NCBI GenBank assembly: GCA_963663365.2
Contig: CAXXIH010000008.1
Span: 1,302,001 to 1,366,000, forward strand
Length of the DNA: 64,000 nt
Source: G963663365 sp963663365
Lineage (GTDB): Bacteria > Hinthialibacterota > Hinthialibacteria > Hinthialibacterales > G963663365
Direction: 5' to 3'
The stretch's first letter is position 1, and each line of letters begins with the position of its first letter. The notes under the pieces are model-generated. The model ran no database searches, was not told the origin of the DNA, and saw nothing but the letters and a program-made list of their open reading frames with translations. The position numbers and the translations under genes are program-made. Shown one piece after another: positions 53,242-61,710 of this stretch.

Positions 53242-54279
53242 TCAGTCCGAATCCTGATTGTAATAAGTAATCGAACGGCGGCGGATTGGCCTCGGGACCA
53301 AGATAACCTTTCCACTCATGGTTTCGCACCTGTAATTGCGCTTTTCAATCCAATTCCCGAATTGATCGAACTCGTATTCTTCGACCTCCTTCAATTCCTC
53401 CCCTTCCTCATTGTTGATAAAAACAATCTCCACCTGCCGCCCGTCATCTTGGTAGCTACGCTTCTCCTCACTTTTCAAATCCCAACATTTGAATGACCAC
53501 GGTCCTTTTGGCAGCCACTTTAAAATTCCCAGAGTATCCCTTTCGTAAAAGGCAGCCTCAATTTCACGGCACTCTTCATCATACTTATAACATTCCCGGT
53601 AGCCATCGCTTCCATCCAATTCAAGTTCCTCCAACCGAAGCAGGTTGCCGCGCTTATCATATTCGTAGATTATTTTGTCCTCGTTTTTCCATTTCTGTTC
53701 CACCATCAACCATTTGTACTCCCTGCATTCGACCCGATGTTTATCGCGGGAGTATGCATACGTAAGTTTGGATCGAATTGTGCCGTCTTGAGCATACGAT
53801 ATATCTTCGGCCAGTTTGCCATCATCACCATATTGGTAGACATGCCGGATCCAAACTGGGGACGATAACCCAGGATTGGAATTTGATGCCACCGGATTTG
53901 GCATCTGAGTTTTTTCAGCCAGACGGTCTTGTTCATCGTAACGGAAAGACTGTTTCATCAGCCAGGTTCCATCCGCCAACATATGCACGGTCTCTACGCG
54001 GCGGCCCTGCTCGTCAAAGGTATGAATCCATTGATCAGCCAAACTATTTTTTTCATATATTTTACTTGATACCAAATTCCCTTTTCGATCATAGGTTCTT
54101 ACGCGTGTCGTTGCGCTCGATCCTTCCGTCCACGCACCAGCCGTCCCCACAATATTGGTATAAGTATCTACAATCTCCTTAACAGGACCGTGAAGCCCCA
54201 CTTCTTCCAAGTCCGTTTTTTGAACCGGCTCAAAAGGCTCAGCGAGAAGAAAAATACAAAGAATTAATTTCTGAATCAT
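53242..54279 (-). CDS. YD-repeat (RHS-like) exported protein
   Basis: 345 residues with a short signal peptide (LILCIFLLAEPF). The mature part consists of YD/RHS-type repeats: YDRKGNLVSSKIYE, FDEQGRRVETVHM, YQYGDDGKLAEDISYAQDG and YEYDKRGNLLRLEELE, and finally FDQFGNWIEKRNYR. YD repeats form beta-shells or filamentous surfaces, and in RHS proteins they enclose toxins, but no toxin domain or core cleavage site is seen. The gene is short for an RHS protein. Its start overlaps the stop of the toroid gene by 4 bp (ATGA), so both are translationally coupled. Confidence 0.85.
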   Translation of the reverse strand: MIQKLILCIFLLAEPFEPVQKTDLEEVGLHGPVKEIVDTYTNIVGTAGAWTEGSSATTRVRTYDRKGNLVSSKIYEKNSLADQWIHTFDEQGRRVETVHMLADGTWLMKQSFRYDEQDRLAEKTQMPNPVASNSNPGLSSPVWIRHVYQYGDDGKLAEDISYAQDGTIRSKLTYAYSRDKHRVECREYKWLMVEQKWKNEDKIIYEYDKRGNLLRLEELELDGSDGYRECYKYDEECREIEAAFYERDTLGILKWLPKGPWSFKCWDLKSEEKRSYQDDGRQVEIVFINNEEGEELKEVEEYEFDQFGNWIEKRNYRCETMSGKVILVPRPIRRRSITYYNQDSD

Positions 54280-56003
54280 TCCACAATTTCTATCATAACT
54301 TTATGAGATGTATTCTGCTTACTAAAAGGCAGGCGGATTTCGATACGGTCCTCTTCGCGAGTAGAATGACCATCTTTGCGGTAGGGATTGTGACGCATGG
54401 CGGGCCAGTGGACGCTGGCGGTGTTGGGCAGGGTGAAACGCACGCCCGCGTATTCCAGTTGTCCGGCGAGCGCATCCGCATCGATAGTAAACGGCTCCTC
54501 GCCCAGCGTAATCTCTTGGCCGTTACCGGTCTTGAGGGTGGTTCCCACATGGGGTAGCAGGGTGATATGCGCGGCCACGGGGAGTTCCGAGTTTAATGTC
54601 GATTCAAGCGTATAAACTAATGTTTTCGCGTCCTGCGGCGCGGCTGAGATACGGCAGGTTTCCGGGCCATACGTTAATTCCAATCCGGCGCAGGGTTCGG
54701 TTTTCAGGACCGCAGTTTGGGGGATGTGGAACAGTTCGCCCTTGGGGGCAAAGTCAGGCTCCGTATCACCGGGCGTGTGCTTTAACAGATTCATATCGCC
54801 TACGGTGAAATTACTCCAAGCCGGTTGCAGTTTGGTATTCCCGCCACCGGTGATAAGACCTGTTTTCTCATGAAAGATACTGACTAGATTTTGCCGGTCT
54901 TGAATCCAGCGATTCTCAGGCAGGGGCGCGGTATAAGCCGAAAGACAGATAAACCATGGCGATTGCCGTACCACGGCAGCCATGGCTTTGCCGTCTTCTT
55001 CTAAAGCCAACACATTGCCGGACTCACCCGGTCCCTGAACCGGGCCTTCTTGGCCATAAAGCAACAGCGAGGCAATCAAATCGTAAGACAGTTTGTCCTT
55101 TCCATAACGTTCCCATTGTGTCTGGAGATAAGCACGGCCCTCCGGGGTGAATGTGAAACCCACATTGCCGACATCCACACCCGGATGGTACGGATTGCGT
55201 TCGTCGATAGTCTCCACCCGGTCACCATTCGGGTACGTGAACATCCAATGAAAGCGGGATGCTTTCGCAAGCGCAGGCAAAACACGTTTATCCTGAGAAA
55301 GAGCGTAATAAGTCCCCAAAGCATCCGTATAAACAAAATTGTAACCGACCACAGGTCCGACATTCTCCGACCAGTAGCCCCCTTCGGCCTGCTTCTCGAC
55401 AACCTTCATCAAGAAGTCGGCGGCTTGTGTGGTCCATTCAGGCTTTTCGAGCGCTTTTCCGGCGACATACAATCCCATGGCATGATGCGCGGGGATATTG
55501 TGGACCCGGTGAAGATCATGTTCGGCAATCCCGGAATACCCCAAGGTTAGGCCCTTCATCCACACCTCGCGGCGGTCGTCAGGCATATCATCGCGAATCA
55601 GTGAGTACGAACGTATCCAACGGGAATAGGCCCACGGCATACGGATAGGCCCCCAAGTGCTGCCATCCTTTTTGCGGAACTCCCAACACCCGTTTTCGTC
55701 CATATCCTCAATTAATGCGTCACCCGCCTTCATAATGACCTCTAAGAGGTTCTTGTCTTTGTAATACGGATTCTTCTCTGACTTATAGGCATAGGCCACG
55801 GCAAGCGGGTACATGCGGTTTTGGTCGGTGCTGATCCAGATACCTTCTCCGAAATGACCGGTCTCCGCATCGAATTGCTCAAGAAGACCCGGCACTTGAT
55901 TGACAAGCCGTTCGATAAGCAAGTCTTTATAAATCAGTTCGGCGGAGAATGATGAAATGGCGATTTGCGTGATGAGTAGTGCAGTCCATGCGAGTCGTGA
56001 CAC
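54276..56003 (-). CDS. Exported alpha/alpha-toroid protein, possible polysaccharide lyase or hydrolase
   Basis: 575 residues with a signal peptide (WTALLITQIAISSFSAEL). Residues 30-350 look like an alpha/alpha-toroid, with repeated aromatic helices such as PLAVAYAYKSEKNPYYKD, the HNIPAHHAMGLYVAGKAL helix and PVVGYNFVYTDALGTYYAL; the remainder is a beta-sandwich, as in heparinase- or chondroitinase-like enzymes. His and Tyr at 165-225 could be catalytic. No known family is secured. The gene is divergent from the propeller at 56.2 kb and co-translated with the YD-repeat gene. A palindrome lies in the divergent gap. Confidence 0.7.
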   Translation of the reverse strand: MSRLAWTALLITQIAISSFSAELIYKDLLIERLVNQVPGLLEQFDAETGHFGEGIWISTDQNRMYPLAVAYAYKSEKNPYYKDKNLLEVIMKAGDALIEDMDENGCWEFRKKDGSTWGPIRMPWAYSRWIRSYSLIRDDMPDDRREVWMKGLTLGYSGIAEHDLHRVHNIPAHHAMGLYVAGKALEKPEWTTQAADFLMKVVEKQAEGGYWSENVGPVVGYNFVYTDALGTYYALSQDKRVLPALAKASRFHWMFTYPNGDRVETIDERNPYHPGVDVGNVGFTFTPEGRAYLQTQWERYGKDKLSYDLIASLLLYGQEGPVQGPGESGNVLALEEDGKAMAAVVRQSPWFICLSAYTAPLPENRWIQDRQNLVSIFHEKTGLITGGGNTKLQPAWSNFTVGDMNLLKHTPGDTEPDFAPKGELFHIPQTAVLKTEPCAGLELTYGPETCRISAAPQDAKTLVYTLESTLNSELPVAAHITLLPHVGTTLKTGNGQEITLGEEPFTIDADALAGQLEYAGVRFTLPNTASVHWPAMRHNPYRKDGHSTREEDRIEIRLPFSKQNTSHKVMIEIVE

Positions 56004-56095
56004 AGCGGCCTCCAGTCATTTCGATTTCAGGAAATACGCAGACTTCAGATTCGATGGTACACCATGCGCGCTCATTTGCTCCACCGCAGTTTTCA

Positions 56096-56109
56096 GAATT
56101 CCGGAATTC
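56096..56109. promoter_or_regulatory. 14 bp perfect palindrome in a divergent intergenic region
   Basis: GAATTCCGGAATTC lies between the divergent genes at 56003 and 56218, where a shared regulator could bind. No regulator gene is nearby. Confidence 0.4.
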
Positions 56110-56217
56110 CGGGTAGTGGAACGGAGGGACCTCATGTTAGACTGCGAATGCTAACCGCCCATGACACCGGAGGCCGTTCGCATATCCAGCTGCGATGATG
56201 TACGAGGTTTTGGAATC

Positions 56218-57588
56218 ATGAAAAGTCCGCTCCGCTTACTGAATCCCCTATTAACGCTTGCATTTGTGGCCGCTCTAAACGTTTTGCCCTGTGGGGCGGA
56301 AGAAGATTATGTGGAGTTCGAAGGAGTCAAACGCGATTCCGGCGAAAAGACTTTGGCCGCACCGGAAACGCTGAAAGATGCGACCGAGTTTGTCGTCGCC
56401 AAAGAGCCATCTTCGTTCCGCTTTTCAGTCGTAAAAGGCTGCTATCCGATCCCCGATTACAATTCGGGAGTCTGGTCCAGTTGGAGCCAATCGATTCTCG
56501 CTTCTGATGGCAATTATTATTGCGCGATCAGCAACCATCTAGGCGTTGACGGGCAATGCTATGTCATTCGCTACAATCCCAAAACAGACGAACAGACACG
56601 TGTTCTCGATACAAATGTGCTTATAAGCCGGGAGCCGGAAACGTACGGGCACGGGAAACTCCATGGCCGTCTGGATGAATACCCCAAGGGATACATCATC
56701 GGTGCAACCTATTGGGGAATGCCACCACTGTGGACCGTTTATAAAGGGGAGCCTTGGCTCGGTGATGTACCCGGCGGCCACTTATTTAGTATCGATATCG
56801 CCAAAGGAACCAGCAAAGACTTGGGCGTTCCCTTTGAACGGGATAGCTGGCCGATGCACGCCACCGACACCCGGCGCGGGATATTCTATGCCGTCGGCTA
56901 CGATAAACATTTCCTAGCTTACGATCTCAATACCAAACGTCCGCTCTATGCCGCATTGCCGCAACCGACAGTTGAATGGAGTTCGCGTGCGACACTTGTG
57001 GATGAGATCACCGGCAACTGCTATGGGACATCGCGGAACCGGTTTGTGAAGTACAATCCCAAAACCAACAAAATCACCTACCTCGAAGCCCAACTGCCTG
57101 CGAAACCGAATCAGAAAGGCGATACACACCTGCGCTGCTACACCCGCCGCCGGACTGCGGAAGGGGCCTATATCTGCCAAACTTTCGATGGGACGATCTT
57201 CAAATTCTTCCCGGACACGGAGACGACCGAAACAATCGACATCAACTGGGGTGAAGGCTACTACTGCGCGTCAATGGCACTTTCGCCGGGCGGACGGTAT
57301 ATCTACTACACGGTGGATGTGCATGGTTCAGCGTATCTACACGGCAGCCCGATTGTGCAATACGACCTTAAAGAGAAAAAGCGCAAGGTTATCGCTTTTC
57401 TTCATCCCCATTTCGAAACAGCATACAATTACGTCTTTGGGGGATCGTACTCGGTCACGCTTAATGAAGACGGCTCGGAATTGTTCATTGTGTGGAATGG
57501 AAAATTCAAAGCGGACAAAGAAGGCGAGTCGTTCGGCGATCCGACCTTTATGGTGGTTGAGATTCCAGCTTCAGAAAGACAAGAATAG
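56218..57588 (+). CDS. Exported beta-propeller protein
   Basis: 456 residues with a signal peptide (LNPLLTLAFVAALNVLPCGA). A propeller of about seven blades follows, with YVIRYNPKTDEQTRVLD, HLFSIDIAKGTSKDLGVPFE, FVKYNPKTNKITYLEA and IVQYDLKEKKRKVIAFL repeats (each binding a substrate or partner is unknown). The start at ATG 56218 fits the signal; an earlier frame from 56161 has no signal-like N-terminus. It is followed 23 bp later by the hydrolase at 57612 on the same strand, so the two may act together. Sequence alone gives no catalytic residues. Confidence 0.75.
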   Translation: MKSPLRLLNPLLTLAFVAALNVLPCGAEEDYVEFEGVKRDSGEKTLAAPETLKDATEFVVAKEPSSFRFSVVKGCYPIPDYNSGVWSSWSQSILASDGNYYCAISNHLGVDGQCYVIRYNPKTDEQTRVLDTNVLISREPETYGHGKLHGRLDEYPKGYIIGATYWGMPPLWTVYKGEPWLGDVPGGHLFSIDIAKGTSKDLGVPFERDSWPMHATDTRRGIFYAVGYDKHFLAYDLNTKRPLYAALPQPTVEWSSRATLVDEITGNCYGTSRNRFVKYNPKTNKITYLEAQLPAKPNQKGDTHLRCYTRRRTAEGAYICQTFDGTIFKFFPDTETTETIDINWGEGYYCASMALSPGGRYIYYTVDVHGSAYLHGSPIVQYDLKEKKRKVIAFLHPHFETAYNYVFGGSYSVTLNEDGSELFIVWNGKFKADKEGESFGDPTFMVVEIPASERQE

Positions 57589-57611
57589 ACGTCGAGAACC
57601 GAGATTTAAGC

Positions 57612-58829
57612 ATGAAAACAAAACAAGGAAAATTCAAGCGGTACTCGTTTCTAAATCAAAAAGACTCATGGGTTTTCTTGCTTTTATTTTTATTTTTTTT
57701 GCATCATCCATGCACCTGTACGGCTCAGACGGAGAATTCAAAAGAGTATGAACGCTATGGCATGGCCGAGAGGCTGCCCCGGTTCTTCGATAAGCGAATC
57801 GAGGAATTGGATTTTCCATTGGCCTTCGATCCGCAAGGAAAACTTTCTTTTCAAGATTGGCGGAAAAAGGCGCGGGAGTTCTATTTGCAATGCCTCTTAA
57901 CCCCGCCCACCAAAGTACCGTTTGAGCCGGCCGTTGTGGCGGTTGAAGACCGGGGAACGTATATCGCGCAGAAGATCGCATTCAATATCTCGGCCTACAG
58001 CCGGATTCCCGCCTATGTGTTGATTCCCAAAGGCGAGGGGCCGTTTCCGGCGATTGTTGCGTTACACGATCACGGCGCGCATTTCTCAATCGGAAAAGAA
58101 AAAGTCATCCGGCCATTCGATGAATCCGATGAACGAATAGCCGATGCACAGCAGTGGGTCGAGAAATATTACGGAAACCGTTTTATCGGCGATGAACTCG
58201 CCAAACGCGGGTATGTTGTATTCGCTATGGATGCGCTTTTTTGGGGCGACCGGGGCCGCAAAGAAGGCGTTGAATACACCGCTCAGCAACTCATGGCCGC
58301 CAATATGCTGCAACTCGGGCTTTCGTGGGCGGGTACAATTGTATGGGATGATATGCGTAGCACGGAGTTTGTCGCCGGTTTATCGCAGGTAGATCCGGAC
58401 CGCATCGGAGCAGTGGGACTTTCGATGGGCTCGAATCGCACTTGGCATTTGGCGGCGGCCACCGACCGGATCAAAGCGGGCGCGGCGATCTGTTGGATGG
58501 GCACAACCGAAGTACTCATGGCCCCCGGCAACAACCAAACCACCGGCCAGTCCGCTTTTTCGATGCTTCATCCCGGTTTGCGGAATCAGCTCGATTATCC
58601 TCACGTGGCCTCAATCGCCTGTCCGAAACCGATGCTCTTTTTTAACGGAAGCGAAGACGGTCTTTTCCCTATCCCCGGTGTGGAAGCGGCTTATGCAATC
58701 ATGCACGAAGTTTGGGAATCGCAGGGGGCAGGCGATTGTTTGCACACCAAAATCTGGCCCGTCCCCCATCTATTCAACCGTGAAATGCAAGACGAGGCAT
58801 TCGAGTGGCTGGATAAGCATATAAAGTGA
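57612..58829 (+). CDS. Exported alpha/beta hydrolase (dienelactone hydrolase / acetyl-xylan-esterase-like)
   Basis: 405 residues with a signal peptide (WVFLLLFLFFLHHPCTCTAQ). The alpha/beta-hydrolase core begins near residue 125 (RIPAYVLIPKGEGPFPAIVALHDHG). The nucleophile elbow is GLSMGSNR, the acid is probably the Asp of FNGSEDGLFP, and the His is in VPHLFN. Similar proteins cleave esters on plant or microbial polysaccharides. Substrate is unknown. It starts 23 bp after the propeller gene, so an operon is likely. Confidence 0.85.
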   Translation: MKTKQGKFKRYSFLNQKDSWVFLLLFLFFLHHPCTCTAQTENSKEYERYGMAERLPRFFDKRIEELDFPLAFDPQGKLSFQDWRKKAREFYLQCLLTPPTKVPFEPAVVAVEDRGTYIAQKIAFNISAYSRIPAYVLIPKGEGPFPAIVALHDHGAHFSIGKEKVIRPFDESDERIADAQQWVEKYYGNRFIGDELAKRGYVVFAMDALFWGDRGRKEGVEYTAQQLMAANMLQLGLSWAGTIVWDDMRSTEFVAGLSQVDPDRIGAVGLSMGSNRTWHLAAATDRIKAGAAICWMGTTEVLMAPGNNQTTGQSAFSMLHPGLRNQLDYPHVASIACPKPMLFFNGSEDGLFPIPGVEAAYAIMHEVWESQGAGDCLHTKIWPVPHLFNREMQDEAFEWLDKHIK

Positions 58830-59071
58830 TTTGCGTAGCGATCCATTTGATGATTTCAATAATTTCACACTTATGTAGATGTTCGGACACAGTCAAATAT
58901 CCGTGTGGACGATCTATAACGATTTGTATATTCTACAGATACGTCAAAGTTAGATTTTCGTGAGTATTGACCATGCGGGCCGGTGCGGGGCCGTTTGGTG
59001 CGGCCTGCACGGTAGATATGAAGGCATGTTAAGTCACTCTTTTGTTTAGGCTTATCAAATTTGAATCCGGG

Positions 59072-60049
59072 ATGGAAGGTATGAAATCAAAACGGCAACA
59101 TCTTGTGTATTGGGTAATTGCCACTGCGCTTGCAGTGCAGACGGTACAAGCCCAAGACAATCCCCGCGTCTTGCAGGGTCATGGAGATCAAGTCTCATCG
59201 GTGGCGGTTTCGCTCGATGGCACAAAAATCGTAAGCGGCGCTTGGGACAACACGGTCCGTATATGGGACTTTGCAACCGGTGCGCTTCTAAACACGCTGG
59301 AGGGAAGTACCGACTGGGTAACATCCGTGGGGGTGACTGCTGACGGTTCCCAAGTGTACGCAGGCAGCTGGGGCAGCGCGGTGCTTTTCTGGGATTTGGC
59401 AAGCGGCGATCCGGGCCCGGCGATTGACACCGGAGCAAGAACAAACATTACATCTGTATCGATATCGCCTGATGGAACTCAAGTCGCAACGGCGCAAGCC
59501 ACGCGAGGTTCCAAAATTCAAAGTATCAGCGATGGCAGTTCGCTACTCTCCTATCGGGCGCCAAGCCGGGCTTCAATCTGGAGTATTGTCTTTGCGCCGG
59601 ATGGCGCAACATTCGCGGCCGGAAATACCAATGACACCATTACAATCGTCGATTCCGCATTGGGCACTGAATTGCAGACATTGACCGGCCACGAAGAAAA
59701 TGTCGTGGACCTGGAATATTCTCCGGTGGACAGCACGATTCTGCTTTCGGGAAGTTGGGACGGCACAGCGAAACTATGGAATGCCGATGACGGTTCGGAA
59801 CTGATGACCTTTGAAGGCCACAATAAGCCGGTTACCTCAGTGGCCTTTTCTCCGGATGGTTCACGTATCGCCACGGGCAGCCTGGATACAACAGCAAAGA
59901 TTTGGGATACGGCCACCGGTACACTCTTGCACACGCTGGAAGCCAAAGCGGGTTCTGTCCGTGCGGTGGCCTTTTCTCCAGATGGCAACACGCTCATTAC
60001 CGGTAACGGCAACGGGACTATTCAAGTCTGGAATCTCACTGAACTCTAG
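59072..60049 (+). CDS. Exported WD40-repeat protein
   Basis: 325 residues. A signal peptide (VYWVIATALAVQTVQAQ) is followed by seven WD40-type blades, for example LQGHGDQVSSVAVSLDGTKI, FEGHNKPVTSVAFSPDGS and WDTATGTLLHTLEAKAGS. WD40 domains are scaffolds; an exported one in bacteria is less usual. It heads a plus-strand run with the propeller at 60103 and the dikinase-like gene. ATGs at 59072 and 59081 are both possible; neither has a textbook ribosome-binding site. Confidence 0.9.
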   Translation: MEGMKSKRQHLVYWVIATALAVQTVQAQDNPRVLQGHGDQVSSVAVSLDGTKIVSGAWDNTVRIWDFATGALLNTLEGSTDWVTSVGVTADGSQVYAGSWGSAVLFWDLASGDPGPAIDTGARTNITSVSISPDGTQVATAQATRGSKIQSISDGSSLLSYRAPSRASIWSIVFAPDGATFAAGNTNDTITIVDSALGTELQTLTGHEENVVDLEYSPVDSTILLSGSWDGTAKLWNADDGSELMTFEGHNKPVTSVAFSPDGSRIATGSLDTTAKIWDTATGTLLHTLEAKAGSVRAVAFSPDGNTLITGNGNGTIQVWNLTEL

Positions 60050-60102
60050 ACGGCTTTAACTATTTGAAGATTAATTCGTATAAAGAGTTAGACGGGAATA
60101 TG

Positions 60103-61680
60103 ATGACATTACTCAATCACAAAAAAACACACTGCCTGCCGGTCATCGTTGTTTTGCTGGCCGCTGTTTCATTTGCATCCGCTCAAACCGAACAACTCCC
60201 CATCCTGGCCAATCCCGAAGCGGCGGGGATTCAACCGCTCACCGGCGATGTGAATCTTTGGGCTGAGAATGGCGGCGGCAGCAAATACTGGCGTCCGGAC
60301 TGCGATACTTTGAGCAACGGAAACGCCATCGTATTTGGCGGCATGCGCCGCGATCCGGGCTGGTTAGGAAGCCAAAGCGCTGATCTGGCGCGTCCCATGC
60401 GCGATATGGTGGCGGTATTTTCACCGGATGGAGAACTATTGGTTCCCGCGCGAACAGCGTTTTTTACGAATGCCGGAGAGCCATGGGAAGATACAATCTG
60501 CACAACACGTAACGACGATAAATTTTACGGCCTGTGTGCGGATACCGTGGGAGACCGAAACGAGGCCCGCTATGTCGTGCACACTTTTTCAAACGCCGAC
60601 CAATGGCCGGAAGCATTCCCCGGTTATCCGGAAGAATCAGCCGGTGACCGGCACACCGGCATCCAGGTCATTAGCAACGACGGCGTTCCGATTTCCAATC
60701 TCACTTGCCCCTATGGAACTTACATCAAGGATTCTGATGTTATTCGCGGCGGAACCGTCCGCTTTCTTTCAAATGGCAACATCGTCGTGCTTTATGAAGA
60801 TCGCCAAAGCGGCGACCGCAAAAACTATGTCTATGGTTCATCCGGCATTGGCCGCACAATCGGTTTTGTCATTTTAAAGGCGGATGGAAGCATTGTGCGG
60901 GATATGACTCTGGTTTCAATTCCCAGCAGCCGGAATTCAGATAACCGTTTCGGATTAACATCGGGCGATGGCTGGTTTGCCTGCCGGTACCTAGACGGAG
61001 TGGACGGCCCCACAATTGTGGCCTTTGATAATGACGGCCATGAACTCGGTGGAGGCAATGGCCGAATCTATCCGGCTATCGACATCCCCGAACTAAAGGG
61101 AGACGGCGGCAACCGCGGCGATCCTAATGGCCTCGAGGCGGTTGGCGACACGCTCTATATCTCTCACCGGGTTAATGGCGAAGAAGGTTATCTATCAAAA
61201 TTTAGGGTCGGCGAAGACGGGATCACCGTTATTAAAACCATAAACTTTATTGATCATCCTCTCTCCACATTCGAACACAACGCCGATTTGGGTGTCGATT
61301 CCCAGGGTAATGTGATTGTGATTTGGCAGGATCAAAATTGGAGGCGTTTTCAATCTGACCGCTGGGAAGTCCTGTCACGGATGTTCGACTCCAATTTGGA
61401 TCCCTTAACCCCATCTTTCATTCTTTTTGAAGTCGGTAACAACACGGATATTGATGAAGTCGATCCATACTTGGGCGCAGGCAGCACCAAACAATCTCGC
61501 ATCGCCATGAATGATGACATTATTATTGCCATTGCCCATACCAACGAGGTTCCTTACGGCGATCCGGAACCGATAATCGACGGGGGATCCTCCAACCTCT
61601 TTTTCACGTATACATATATCGCGCGGGTTTTGGACAATCCCTACGGCGTTAGCGACGTTCGGGATTGGGAAATTCACTAG
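60103..61680 (+). CDS. Exported beta-propeller (sialidase-like fold)
   Basis: 525 residues with a signal peptide (LPVIVVLLAAVSFASAQ). The mature part has blades with NGNAIVFGGMRRDPGW, RFLSNGNIVVLYEDRQSGD and GVDSQGNVIVIWQDQNW, which resemble BNR/Asp-box-like propellers, though no S-x-D-x-G-x-x-W box is strict. No catalytic residues are identified. The start at 60103 has GGG six bases upstream; the ATG at 60100 is an equal alternative. It lies between the WD40 gene (53 bp) and the dikinase-like gene (30 bp) and is probably co-transcribed. Confidence 0.75.
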   Translation: MTLLNHKKTHCLPVIVVLLAAVSFASAQTEQLPILANPEAAGIQPLTGDVNLWAENGGGSKYWRPDCDTLSNGNAIVFGGMRRDPGWLGSQSADLARPMRDMVAVFSPDGELLVPARTAFFTNAGEPWEDTICTTRNDDKFYGLCADTVGDRNEARYVVHTFSNADQWPEAFPGYPEESAGDRHTGIQVISNDGVPISNLTCPYGTYIKDSDVIRGGTVRFLSNGNIVVLYEDRQSGDRKNYVYGSSGIGRTIGFVILKADGSIVRDMTLVSIPSSRNSDNRFGLTSGDGWFACRYLDGVDGPTIVAFDNDGHELGGGNGRIYPAIDIPELKGDGGNRGDPNGLEAVGDTLYISHRVNGEEGYLSKFRVGEDGITVIKTINFIDHPLSTFEHNADLGVDSQGNVIVIWQDQNWRRFQSDRWEVLSRMFDSNLDPLTPSFILFEVGNNTDIDEVDPYLGAGSTKQSRIAMNDDIIIAIAHTNEVPYGDPEPIIDGGSSNLFFTYTYIARVLDNPYGVSDVRDWEIH

Positions 61681-61710
61681 TAAACCTCAAAGGGGATAAC
61701 AAACACGATT

